From the NCBI RefSeq assembly GCF_001813295.1, contig NZ_KV812027.1, forward strand, positions 1 to 64,000: a stretch of 64,000 nt of DNA, in the 5' to 3' direction. Below are positions 7,859 through 15,772 of this stretch, in pieces; positions within the stretch are counted from its first letter, which is position 1; each line of letters opens with the position of its first letter. A program made the position numbers and the translations under genes. The DNA comes from Streptococcus sp. HMSC072G04. GTDB lineage: Bacteria > Bacillota > Bacilli > Lactobacillales > Streptococcaceae. A model generated the notes under the pieces. The model worked only from the letters and a program-made list of their open reading frames with translations, was not told the DNA's origin and ran no database searches.

Positions 7859-9100
7859 CTATATTGCCCAATCTCCGTTGCGGAAGACTGGGACGCGGGT
7901 GCCGTCTTCTCGGATGCCGTCGATATCCATTTGGCTTGAACCGATCATGAAGTCGACGTGGACGTCTGAGCGGTTGAGGCCGGCTGCTTCGAGTTCTTCT
8001 TCTGTGAACTCTGCGCCACCTTCTACACTGGTTGCATAGGCTGCTCCGATGGCCAAGTGGTTAGAGGCATTTTCATCAAAGAGAGTGTTAAAGAAGGTAA
8101 TTCCTGACTGTGAAATTGGGCTTGGATCTGGTACGAGGGCACATTCACCCAAGGCACGCGCTCCCTTGTTTTTGAAGACCAAATCTTTCATGACTTGATC
8201 GCCTTTTTCTGCTGTGATATCTACGATTTCTCCATTTTCAAAGGTCACTTTGATGCCTTCGATGATGTTTCCATTGTAGCTAAGCGGTTTTGTAGAGGTG
8301 ACATAGCCTTCTGCACGGCGGAAGTCAGGAGCTGTGAAGACCTCTTCTGTCGGCATGTTTGGCAAGAAGCTTTCACCTTGGGCATTGATGGCTCCGGCAG
8401 ATTCCCAGACGTGGTTTTTCGGCAAGCCAAGGGTCAAATCAGTCCCTGGGGCTGTGTAATGAAGGGCTGAGAAGTGTTCCTTATTTAATGTATCTGCCTT
8501 GCTCTTGAGAATAGCAGCATGCTTTTCCCAAGCCTTGACTGGATCTTCCTCGTAAACTCGGCAAGTCTTGAAGATTTGATCCCACAGGAGATCCACTGCT
8601 TCTTCATCGCTCGCCGCATTTGGGAAGACCTTTTTCGCCCATTCTAAACCTGCTGCTGCAGCAACCGTCCAGCTGACCTTGTTGGATTGAGTAGCGATGC
8701 GCATTGGTTTCATGGCCATGCCCAAAGCCTTAGCAGAAGCAGAAAGCTTCTCAGCATCAACGCCGTTTAAAGCACCTGGATCAGACGAACGCACACCCAA
8801 ACGACTGGCCTTGTGTTCCAAGAGGTAGTTCATCTCCGCGATCTTGTAGTCTGGCACATTGTCCAAACGATCCATCGGTGCATGGAGGAATTTTTCCCGG
8901 GTAGTGAAGTCATCGGCCCATTGGACAATCACTTCGTGCGCACCCAAGGCATAGGCTTCCTTCACAATCAAGTGAGCCAATTCTCTTTGTTCCACATCAA
9001 TGTTCAAGACCAAGGTATGGCCAGGTTGCACGTTGATGCCGTTCGCCACTAACAATTTAGCGTATTTTTCGAGGTTTTCTTTAAAATTTGGTAAAACCAT
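7859..9100 (-). CDS. pepS: Aminopeptidase PepS (peptidase family M29)
   Basis: A 413-aa metallo-aminopeptidase of family M29, which trims N-terminal residues from peptides in the cytoplasm. The protein begins MVLPNFKENLEKYAKL and includes the family segments AHEVIVQW, GARALGECALVPD (Glu metal ligand region), NHLAIGAAY and HVDFMIGS near the C-terminus. The open frame extends 56 codons further upstream, but AAGGAG lies 7 bases before the ATG at 9100 and the extension is encoded by repeat DNA. That ATG also gives the family's usual 413 residues. An extended -10 (TGGTATACT, 9135-9143) lies upstream. Confidence 0.93.
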   Translation of the reverse strand: MVLPNFKENLEKYAKLLVANGINVQPGHTLVLNIDVEQRELAHLIVKEAYALGAHEVIVQWADDFTTREKFLHAPMDRLDNVPDYKIAEMNYLLEHKASRLGVRSSDPGALNGVDAEKLSASAKALGMAMKPMRIATQSNKVSWTVAAAAGLEWAKKVFPNAASDEEAVDLLWDQIFKTCRVYEEDPVKAWEKHAAILKSKADTLNKEHFSALHYTAPGTDLTLGLPKNHVWESAGAINAQGESFLPNMPTEEVFTAPDFRRAEGYVTSTKPLSYNGNIIEGIKVTFENGEIVDITAEKGDQVMKDLVFKNKGARALGECALVPDPSPISQSGITFFNTLFDENASNHLAIGAAYATSVEGGAEFTEEELEAAGLNRSDVHVDFMIGSSQMDIDGIREDGTRVPVFRNGDWAI

Positions 9101-9304
9101 TTTTTTCTCCTTCATAAGTGAATAATCTTCTCCTAGTATACCATAAGTCCATGCAAAAAGAGAGTGGGACAGAAATCGGTAATTCGTTAGAATTCGATTT
9201 CGTCGTCCCACCTCCGCACAGTTGAGTAGGGCTGTAAAAACTGATGAAATCAGCGTAGTAGAGCCCACTCAACCACTGCGTCTTGCTCGACAATCCAAAA
9301 ATAA
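9101..9304. repeat. Single repeat element upstream of pepS
   Basis: This segment holds the pepS extended -10 at 9135-9143, then a hairpin-rich element from about 9167 (GAGTGGGACAGAAATCG) to 9290. The element includes CCGCACAGTTGA and CTCAACCACTGCG, the inverted counterparts of the boundary sequences in the array at 7410-7858. pepS is thus bracketed by inverted copies of one repeat family. Confidence 0.65.
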
Positions 9305-9340
9305 TTGAGAGGCTAGGACTTTTGTCCCAGCCTCTTTTTC
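9305..9340 (-). terminator. Terminator of the AAA+ gene
   Basis: Stem GAGAGGCTAGGAC (9307-9319) with a one-wobble complement (9324-9336), immediately 3' of the AAA+ stop codon. It could act on both strands; the T-run is stronger on plus. Confidence 0.65.
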
Positions 9341-9354
9341 TTGTTCCTTCTAAC

Positions 9355-12207
9355 TTAAGGAAGAACATAGCCTTGATCATCCACGGTATGGGGTTGTTCA
9401 GAACTGCTATTCTCTCTCAAGGCTTGCAAATCTTGATCCAAAATGGAATTGTAATCCGTACTACCTTCACGGGTTACCCGAGTCGATACTTGGCGCAAGA
9501 GTTTTTCATTAAGATTGCGAACCCAGCGACCATTACTATGGTCATTGGCACGCATATAATTCCCTTTCACAATCTCTCCATAAAGGGCTTCATTGACCTG
9601 GTAACCTTGCTTACGCAATCCTAACAAACCGATCTCCACGATCTCATCTGGGCTGTAGTCTTCAAAATCAAATGTAGTTGGGATCCGGCTTTGCAGACCT
9701 GAATTGACCTGCAAGAAGTCGTGCATCTCTTTCGTGTAACCAGCAAAGATAATGACGATATCGCGGCGGTGATCCTCCATAAATTTGAGGACTTCGTCCA
9801 AGGCTTCTTTCCCAAAATCATCATTTAAACCGGTATAGAGCGTGTAGGCCTCATCGATAAAGAGGACTCCACCCAGTGCACTTTCTAGGACTTCGCGCGT
9901 CTTCAAGGCTGTTTGACCTTGGTAGCCTCCAACCAGATTGCTCCGTGATACTTCGATGAATTTCTTCTGCTTGATAACCCCTTTTTGGAAGAGGATATTA
10001 CCCAAAATGCGGGCCACAGTCGTTTTCCCTGTACCGGGGTTTCCAAGAAAGAGAGAGTGCAAGGTCGTATCTTCAACGATGCCACCTTGTTCAGCCCGTT
10101 TTTGGTTGAACTCAGCCATAGCCACAAATTGTTCAACTTGCTCTTTCACCTTAGCAATTCCAACCAAACGGTTGAGGGCAGCCATCCCATCTTCTTCCTT
10201 GTCGGCTCCTGCTTGATACTTGCCTTGGTTAAGAACAGCATCAATATCGCTATTGAGGATGGTCTCAATATCGTCAGAACCTTGAGCCACCACCCGATCT
10301 GCCATGGTCTTGGTCAATTGTTCATCCAGGTTACGGATCCAGCGACCATTGCTCTTATCTAGCGAGCCATCATAAGCCCGCTTAACATGCCGCGCATAGT
10401 AATCCCGGTCTTCGAGCTTGTAGTCTCCTTTGCTTAGGATCATTTCGCCTAGTTGGACAATCTCATCTCCTGTGAAATCTTCAAAGATGAAATTATTTGG
10501 CACCCGAGAACGAAGGCCTGGATTGGTCTTTAAGAACTCCTCCATTTCCTTGGTATAGCCGGCAAAGATAATCATGATGTCGTCACGATTGTCCTCCATA
10601 AATTTGAGGATGGTATTGATCGCCTCGATCCCAAAGTCCGCACCGCTGTCCTTTTTATCCAAGCTATAGGCTTCATCAATAAAGAGGATGCCCCCTCGCG
10701 CTTTTTCAAGCAGGGCTTGGGTCTGTTCAGCTGTTCCCCCAATATTTGAAGAGATCAGATCGGACTCCGTTGCTTCCACGAAACGGAATTCTTCCCCTGA
10801 GAGAACACCCGCATCAAAGAGCACTTGTCCCAACAGACGTGCCACAGTGGTTTTCCCTGTACCAGGGTTTCCCATAAAGGCAGCATGCAAGGTTTGCTTT
10901 TCCGGTGCCTTGCCACTGGCGATTCGTTTCTTGTTAAATTCCACCATGTTGATCATTTTCTTGATCTCATGTTTGACTTTTTCAAGACCAATCAGGCTAT
11001 TGAGTTCTTGAAGAGCATCTTGATTTTTCTCTGGTCCAGAGCCCGTTGTAGGGGTTGATGCCACCGTTGCATCCGTCGCCTGTCCCGTAGGAACGACTTG
11101 CGCATTGCCCTTCGCCACTTCTCTACTGACAAGATAATCACAATCATCCTCGATTTCCTTGGTCAGATCACGCGCATCGCCCTGCCTATAGGTCACGGTG
11201 CCCACCTTCGCAAAAGCTCCACCTTGAAGCCGTATATTGGGATCCGCAATCTTATGACAAATCATATGCTCAGCCATCAGCACACCATCATCAAAAACTC
11301 CAAATGAAATGGTTTCGGCATTCTCATTCAAGAAGGTTGTTTCTCCAGTCAGGGAAGCAAAGGATTCTTCATAGACGCATAAAAATTCTGAAAATGTAGC
11401 TTGATGAGCTCGGATCATACTATTGTATGAATTGATGGAGGTCATATGATCCGAATCCGAATTGAATTGAACATTATTATCAAGACAGACCCCAGTACCA
11501 GTAGGCAACTCAATTTTACAGTTTTCAGACTCCCAGATGACATTCCTCAACCAAACTGGTGGAAAGTCCTTTTCCAGATCCCCGCCTGTAATCGTTGAAT
11601 TTTTTGCGATCACTTCTGAGTCCTTGGCATGGATGGTATTATTCCCAAATATTTCAATATGGACATTTTCTAAGGTCAATTTAGATCCTTCTGACAGATC
11701 AATCTTAGAAAAAATCGTTGAATTGCGAATGGACAATTCCGAAGCGGACATACCGATGGCACTTTGGTGTTTTTCCGGAACCTTCATCCCGACTCCTTCC
11801 AGTGTCAACTTCGAATGCGTATCCATATAGATAAAAAATTCACTATTTGTCGGAGTGGTTGCTTCAAAATAGACCTGTTTACAGGTGATATCTGAGCTAT
11901 TCCATAAGAGCAAGGTAGTATAATTCCCACCAACTTTAAACCACAGATCTTCAAATGTCACCTGAGCTCCCTCTACAAATCGGAAGGAAGCCTCAATGAT
12001 GTTGTTAAACATGCGCCCATTGCCATTTGGATTTGGGACCACATGCCCCACAAAATGAAGGTTCTTGTCGATCTCGATCACTTTATTTGTCGGCCATTGA
12101 AAGACATACCCATTTTCAAATTCGATGGTATCACCATCCTGCGCTTTTTCAACCGCATCCATAAAGTTCCAACTATTGTTGTAAGGCCCTACTAAATATC
12201 TTGCCAC
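9355..12207 (-). CDS. Beta-helix / double CbxX-type AAA+ ATPase (EccA-like AAA domains)
   Basis: A 950-aa protein. Residues 1-380 show the repeated short-strand pattern of a right-handed parallel beta-helix (KLTLENVHIEIFGNNTI, SELSIRNSTIFS, and others). After a low-complexity linker come two AAA+ modules of the CbxX/CfxQ/SpoVK type, each with Walker A GNPGTGKT, Walker B ILFIDEAY or VLFIDEAY and sensor FAGYTKEM. CbxX-type AAA domains also form the C-terminal part of EccA in mycobacterial ESX (T7SSa). The T7SSb machinery normally lacks EccA, so a link to the T7SS here is only an inference. GTG at 12207 is preferred over an ATG 12 codons upstream because AGAGGAG sits 6 bases before it. Terminators on both sides suggest monocistronic transcription. 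Confidence 0.8.
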   Translation of the reverse strand: MARYLVGPYNNSWNFMDAVEKAQDGDTIEFENGYVFQWPTNKVIEIDKNLHFVGHVVPNPNGNGRMFNNIIEASFRFVEGAQVTFEDLWFKVGGNYTTLLLWNSSDITCKQVYFEATTPTNSEFFIYMDTHSKLTLEGVGMKVPEKHQSAIGMSASELSIRNSTIFSKIDLSEGSKLTLENVHIEIFGNNTIHAKDSEVIAKNSTITGGDLEKDFPPVWLRNVIWESENCKIELPTGTGVCLDNNVQFNSDSDHMTSINSYNSMIRAHQATFSEFLCVYEESFASLTGETTFLNENAETISFGVFDDGVLMAEHMICHKIADPNIRLQGGAFAKVGTVTYRQGDARDLTKEIEDDCDYLVSREVAKGNAQVVPTGQATDATVASTPTTGSGPEKNQDALQELNSLIGLEKVKHEIKKMINMVEFNKKRIASGKAPEKQTLHAAFMGNPGTGKTTVARLLGQVLFDAGVLSGEEFRFVEATESDLISSNIGGTAEQTQALLEKARGGILFIDEAYSLDKKDSGADFGIEAINTILKFMEDNRDDIMIIFAGYTKEMEEFLKTNPGLRSRVPNNFIFEDFTGDEIVQLGEMILSKGDYKLEDRDYYARHVKRAYDGSLDKSNGRWIRNLDEQLTKTMADRVVAQGSDDIETILNSDIDAVLNQGKYQAGADKEEDGMAALNRLVGIAKVKEQVEQFVAMAEFNQKRAEQGGIVEDTTLHSLFLGNPGTGKTTVARILGNILFQKGVIKQKKFIEVSRSNLVGGYQGQTALKTREVLESALGGVLFIDEAYTLYTGLNDDFGKEALDEVLKFMEDHRRDIVIIFAGYTKEMHDFLQVNSGLQSRIPTTFDFEDYSPDEIVEIGLLGLRKQGYQVNEALYGEIVKGNYMRANDHSNGRWVRNLNEKLLRQVSTRVTREGSTDYNSILDQDLQALRENSSSEQPHTVDDQGYVLP

Positions 12208-12287
12208 GCACTTCTCCTCTATTTCCTCTTTTTGGAAGAACATCCATTGTTTTTCTGTTTACTTGTTACAAACACTTGTCACTAAAA

Positions 12288-12296
12288 ATTGTAACA
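12288..12296 (-). promoter_or_regulatory. Extended -10 of the AAA+ gene
   Basis: Minus-strand TGTTACAAT (extended -10, TG-N-TACAAT) lies about 80 bp upstream of the GTG start; no good -35 is seen. The same extended -10 occurs before dinJ, the GH1 gene and the amidotransferase gene. Confidence 0.5.
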
Positions 12297-12340
12297 CAAT
12301 CCAGTGCCAAAGAAAACACTTATCAGATCTGAAAAGACTG

Positions 12341-12372
12341 AAAAACCTCTATTTTCAAAAGGAAAATAGAGG
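12341..12372 (-). terminator. Terminator of the DinJ-YafQ / Imm26-like / 49-aa operon
   Basis: An 11-bp perfect stem (12346-12356 with 12362-12372) followed on minus by a T-run, 8 bp downstream of the 49-aa gene. Confidence 0.85.
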
Positions 12373-12379
12373 CTGTCCG

Positions 12380-12529
12380 TTAATCTTTTAAGGTTGAAAA
12401 CAAGCCGGCTAGAGCAATCGCTCCTGAGAGCATGGCAGTGGAAAGGAGCAGCACATTGTCTGCCACTTCTAGCTTGTACTCAAAGACTTTTTCAGCTGGT
12501 TTGTCTTCTGCAAAAATTTCTAACTTCAT
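12380..12529 (-). CDS. 49-aa small membrane protein (hypothetical)
   Basis: A short frame not usually called: 49 residues, starting MKLEIFAEDKPAEKVFEYK and ending in a hydrophobic stretch (about 26-45, VLLLSTAMLSGAIALAGLF) followed by STLKD. GAAAGGAATAGAAC upstream is a good RBS. The stop codon is directly followed by a strong terminator, and the gene starts 14 bp after the Imm26-like gene. A charged N-terminus with a C-terminal hydrophobic helix suggests a tail-anchored membrane peptide. Function unknown; the clean RBS, spacing and terminator make it a real gene rather than a chance frame. Confidence 0.6.
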   Translation of the reverse strand: MKLEIFAEDKPAEKVFEYKLEVADNVLLLSTAMLSGAIALAGLFSTLKD

Positions 12530-12543
12530 GTTCTATTCCTTTC

Positions 12544-13221
12544 TTAGTCATCCTCCTCACCCAGATAGAGACGTCGTGCTTCTGGGCTGTTGGTAAGAAT
12601 ATCGAGATAGGTTTCATACTCATCGGGCAATGGCTTTCCCAAAGAGATATCTAGCTCTGGATTCACATTTTTCCCAAAAAGAAAGCAGAGATAGAGACGT
12701 TCATTGAGCGTTGGAAAAACTTCGAGAGACATGAGCTCAGCCTGCCCTACTCGCTCCCAATCTTGCTCTTGGATATCTGGTAGGATATAGGCTTGAAAGA
12801 GTCCCAGCAGAGGATTATCCTCTGGTTGACCACTTTCCTTGTCCGCCTGAACCAAGGAAAGCAGTTGGCCAAAACCAGCTACTTGGCGCTCCCGTCCCTT
12901 CACCGAAACCGTAATCGGGTGCCCACCCATATGGCTATAAATCCATTCTTTGGGTAACCGATAATCTAACAGGGGCTCAAGGTCTTTGACAATCGTTACA
13001 GGGCTAGAGCGTAGAAACTGACGAGTGACTGCTTTACAAAAGAGAATATCCTCCTCTTTCAAGGTCACTCCCTTCCAACAATTTTCCTCCTTAAAATGGT
13101 TAAAAAACACCAGATAGGGCTCTCGCATCATTTGTGCTAAGACATAGACACCATTTCGTAAGCGAATGGAAATGATCTTCCCTGACTTCCAGGGTATTGC
13201 TCTTTTTTTCTTTTCTATCAT
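12544..13221 (-). CDS. Imm26-like hypothetical protein
   Basis: A 225-aa soluble protein with no signal peptide or TM segment. The N-terminal part (GKIISIRLRNGVYVLAQMM ... YLVFFNHF) resembles the beta-rich start of the Imm26 family of predicted polymorphic-toxin immunity proteins, but the match is by eye and weak. The C-terminal half is acidic (ends YLGEEDD). RBS GAGG lies 7 bases before the ATG. It begins 37 bp after yafQ and is followed by the 49-aa gene and a terminator, so the toxin-antitoxin pair probably shares its transcript. No nearby toxin carries an obvious cognate domain. Confidence 0.6.
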   Translation of the reverse strand: MIEKKKRAIPWKSGKIISIRLRNGVYVLAQMMREPYLVFFNHFKEENCWKGVTLKEEDILFCKAVTRQFLRSSPVTIVKDLEPLLDYRLPKEWIYSHMGGHPITVSVKGRERQVAGFGQLLSLVQADKESGQPEDNPLLGLFQAYILPDIQEQDWERVGQAELMSLEVFPTLNERLYLCFLFGKNVNPELDISLGKPLPDEYETYLDILTNSPEARRLYLGEEDD

Positions 13222-13258
13222 TAGCCAACCTCAAATTTAGCGAAGATCGTTAAATCCA

Positions 13259-13537
13259 TCAGAATAAATCACTGTGACTTCCTGTCCTCAGCAAGTTTAA
13301 AATCAATTCGTCCTTATCTACTTTGTAAACCAAAAGCCAATCCGGCTGGATATGACACTCCCGAACACCTTGGAAATGCTTGGAGTTGGTCAGTTGATGG
13401 TCACGATATCTGACAGGAAGTTCTTTTTCTTGAATCAGAAAATGTAAGACTTCTTCTAATAAGTCTGCCTTCAAACCACGCTTCATTGCCAACTTAAAAT
13501 CTTTTTTAAACTGTTTATGATAGCGAATCTTAAGCAC
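13259..13537 (-). CDS. yafQ: YafQ-family mRNA interferase toxin (RelE/ParE superfamily)
   Basis: A 92-aa toxin of the RelE/ParE superfamily, YafQ branch; these cleave mRNA at the ribosome. It shows the family pattern YHKQFKKDFKLAMKRG at the N-terminus and conserved LPVRYRDHQL, ECHIQPDWLLVY and LLRTGSHSDLF towards the C-terminus (His in HIQPDW and in GSHSDLF). The start is GTG with GGAGG upstream, overlapping the antitoxin by 8 bp. Normally autorepressed by the antitoxin complex. Confidence 0.9.
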   Translation of the reverse strand: MLKIRYHKQFKKDFKLAMKRGLKADLLEEVLHFLIQEKELPVRYRDHQLTNSKHFQGVRECHIQPDWLLVYKVDKDELILNLLRTGSHSDLF

Positions 13538-13793
13538 GCAAGTCCTCCATCAAGTCTGAGACAGATTCAAAAGACTGACTCATATTCCGATTTTGCTCTA
13601 CATCCGTTACCACTTGAAGCAATTTCCTGTTTTCGTCTATCTTAACATCAAAAGGTAGACCCTGATATTGAATAGCCTGACGGAGGAAAATGTTGATGGC
13701 TGTAGTCATATCCATTCCTAAGTGGTTAAAAACCTGTTGAGCCTGCTCCTTGACCTTACTATCCAAACGAATACTCATACTCGTCTTTGACAT
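13530..13793 (-). CDS. dinJ: RelB/DinJ-family antitoxin
   Basis: An 87-aa antitoxin with an N-terminal ribbon-helix-helix DNA-binding domain (SMSIRLDSKVKEQAQQVFNHLGMDMTTAINIFLRQ) and a flexible C-terminal toxin-binding tail (ENRKLLQVVTDVEQ...LMEDLRA). It partners the downstream YafQ. Its -10 (TACAAT, 13818-13823) lies against the terminator of the DUF262 operon, so the pair is an independent unit, expected to be repressed by the DinJ-YafQ complex. Confidence 0.92.
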   Translation of the reverse strand: MSKTSMSIRLDSKVKEQAQQVFNHLGMDMTTAINIFLRQAIQYQGLPFDVKIDENRKLLQVVTDVEQNRNMSQSFESVSDLMEDLRA

Positions 13794-13817
13794 ATTCTCA
13801 CCTTCTTTCTATTGATT

Positions 13818-13823
13818 ATTGTA
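13818..13823 (-). promoter_or_regulatory. dinJ: -10 box of dinJ-yafQ
   Basis: TGTTACAAT (extended -10) on minus, 25 bp upstream of the dinJ ATG. Its upstream side merges into the preceding terminator. Confidence 0.55.
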
Positions 13824-13825
13824 AC

Positions 13826-13869
13826 AAAAAAGAAGGCTGTTGTAAATCTATTGGATATACAATAGCCTT
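13826..13869 (-). terminator. Terminator of the DUF262 pair
   Basis: A 12-bp stem with one wobble (13833-13844 with 13858-13869) followed on minus by CTTTTTTG. Confidence 0.82.
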
Positions 13870-13894
13870 TTGAAATTAATGATCGAGGAAATTC

Positions 13895-15772
13895 TTATGA
13901 CTTACTTTCTATGAATCTTTTGACCATAGGTAAAATTTCTTTTTCAAGTCCTTTTATTTGATATGATTCCCATTTAGTTTTTTCTGTTATATTAGCCATT
14001 ATTTGTAACTTTAGACTCTGACGATCAAAAATTCCTTCCCACTGTTTATATTTTGCACTCGGGACTAAATTTCCAAATTTTGAATTTTGACTATCTGTAA
14101 TGATACAAAGGTTCCCAAAAGAGTGTAAGAATTGATCATCCATTTTCTCAACTTTTTCATCACTATTTGGATGTTGTGGGAACCAATGCTCTATGGAACG
14201 ACGATAAGCAAATTTGAAATGATCAAATTTAACACCTTTATACTCCCTTCCTAACTCTTCACGATTTTTCCATAAGATGTAATCAATAAAATTAAATGCA
14301 TAAACAGGAATGTCACCATATTTCTTAATAATATCTTCCTCGGTGAACAATCTTCCCTCAGCATATCTCACAGCCATTTTTTCAAGAAAATCCTTAAATC
14401 GAATAGCAAATTCTTGATCATTTAGTTCCTCAATATTCTCGAAGAGGAATTGCAAAATTTCATATAACCAACGACTATCACGATTGGCAGTGAAAGTCAC
14501 AGCAAACATAGATTGAAGAAGAATAATGTTTTGGTTAATTTCCGAATCTGAAAATGTATTCTTAGTAAAGCGTTCTTCAACTATGTAATGCTCTTTCGCT
14601 TTTCCGTTAGGTTGATATTCATAATAAGTTCCCTTCTGCAAAAACCATTCATCCTTATTTCTGCTTGAAGAATCCATATTTGAATTTCTAACGATGTAAT
14701 TATCAAAAATATGTTTTATTTTAAGAAGAAATTCACTGAATTCAATAATCCAAGTCTTATTTTTATTTTTTATATCAAATAGAGTTAAGAGTTTCTTATC
14801 GTCTAGCTGAACCTCACTGGGATCTCTACCTTCCCAAATAGCCAATACATGGAGTAAGAAGGTAGGAAAATCTATAACTTGGGTATAATCACCAAAATCT
14901 TTTTCTACTTCTATATTTTTTTCATTTATCTTTTTTCCTAATACATCTGATAACTTTCTTCTTTCATTTTGATAAAAATCAATGTCATCATAAATATTAT
15001 GAAATGAGTAATTTGAAAAGTGCCATCCAAAAATACGTTCACGCTCCTGAAAACTGTCTGCCCTCTTCCGCCTCATCTTAAATTGACTTGCTACCGGCTT
15101 ATCAAATTCAGCGCAAGCATCCCAGATTCTAGCAAATTTTTCTGCTGTTTCTTGATTTTCTCCAAACTTAGCCATCATTTGTGCCTTAAGAATTTCATGA
15201 GCTTCTAGTTGTTCTCCCCGAGAGTTAAAACGTTCGAAATAAAGATTCAAATCTAAATCTTTAGGAAGTATACTTCGAAAAATGATGACTTTATTAAAAA
15301 GATAATCAACGAAGTACTGAGGTTCAAGTTGGCGCTCTCCTAGCACTTTTTTCAAGGCATCTTTAGCATGTCTGTAACCTCTAGTTAATTCATTTTCATC
15401 GTTCTCAGAAATTTTTTCATTGATAAATAGTTTTTGAATATTCTCATTTGATCTTCTCCGAGCCGGGAAAGTTAAGTTGACCGCCTCTAATTTGTCAAAA
15501 TTAAACTCATTTTTCAAAACCAAAGCAATTAAATTAAGGGCTGTTGTTCGTTGTTGACCATCTATAATTTTAAAAAGACCATTCTCTTCATTGACAACTA
15601 ATGTTCCAATATAGTAATTGTCTCTCTTTTCTTGATAAGCATCTGCTACATCGTTCAATAACTGCTCGATCTCATCATAAGTCCAGGAAAAATTTCTCTG
15701 ATAAAGAGGAATAGCATAGCTATCTTCGTTTAATAAACGATCAACGGACAAGCTGATATGTGTCTCTACCAT
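13895..15772 (-). CDS. DUF262-DUF1524 protein, GmrSD-like nuclease (second of a pair)
   Basis: A 625-aa protein. The N-terminal DUF262 (GmrS-like, ParB-fold) domain has IPLYQRNFSW near residue 22 and the signature IDGQQRTTALNL near 75. The C-terminal region carries an HNH/DUF1524-like motif: SIEHWFPQHP followed by FGNLCIITDSQNSKFGN (about 535-580), with the expected His and Asn residues. This full-length layout is that of GmrSD, BrxU and SspE-type enzymes, which cut modified or invading DNA in a nucleotide-dependent way. The gene overlaps the preceding DUF262 gene by 7 bp, is AT-rich and ends at a terminator. The function as phage defence is inferred from family. Confidence 0.82.
   Translation of the reverse strand: MVETHISLSVDRLLNEDSYAIPLYQRNFSWTYDEIEQLLNDVADAYQEKRDNYYIGTLVVNEENGLFKIIDGQQRTTALNLIALVLKNEFNFDKLEAVNLTFPARRRSNENIQKLFINEKISENDENELTRGYRHAKDALKKVLGERQLEPQYFVDYLFNKVIIFRSILPKDLDLNLYFERFNSRGEQLEAHEILKAQMMAKFGENQETAEKFARIWDACAEFDKPVASQFKMRRKRADSFQERERIFGWHFSNYSFHNIYDDIDFYQNERRKLSDVLGKKINEKNIEVEKDFGDYTQVIDFPTFLLHVLAIWEGRDPSEVQLDDKKLLTLFDIKNKNKTWIIEFSEFLLKIKHIFDNYIVRNSNMDSSSRNKDEWFLQKGTYYEYQPNGKAKEHYIVEERFTKNTFSDSEINQNIILLQSMFAVTFTANRDSRWLYEILQFLFENIEELNDQEFAIRFKDFLEKMAVRYAEGRLFTEEDIIKKYGDIPVYAFNFIDYILWKNREELGREYKGVKFDHFKFAYRRSIEHWFPQHPNSDEKVEKMDDQFLHSFGNLCIITDSQNSKFGNLVPSAKYKQWEGIFDRQSLKLQIMANITEKTKWESYQIKGLEKEILPMVKRFIESKS

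Noticed and set aside
7410-7950. Several plus-strand frames of 60-80 codons in the repeat array and over the 3' end of pepS
   Set aside because: They restate the repeat units in translation, have no RBS and no conserved pattern; the array explains them.
9101-9268. A longer N-terminus for PepS (56 extra codons)
   Set aside because: The extension is encoded by the repeat element and lies over the -10 box; AAGGAG sits before the later ATG, and the later start gives the family's usual length.
12264-12296. TGTTACA/TGTAACA inverted repeat before the AAA+ gene, as an operator shared with esxA
   Set aside because: TGTAACA here is the complement of the extended -10 TGTTACAAT, which also precedes dinJ, the GH1 gene and the amidotransferase gene; the match is probably a promoter element.
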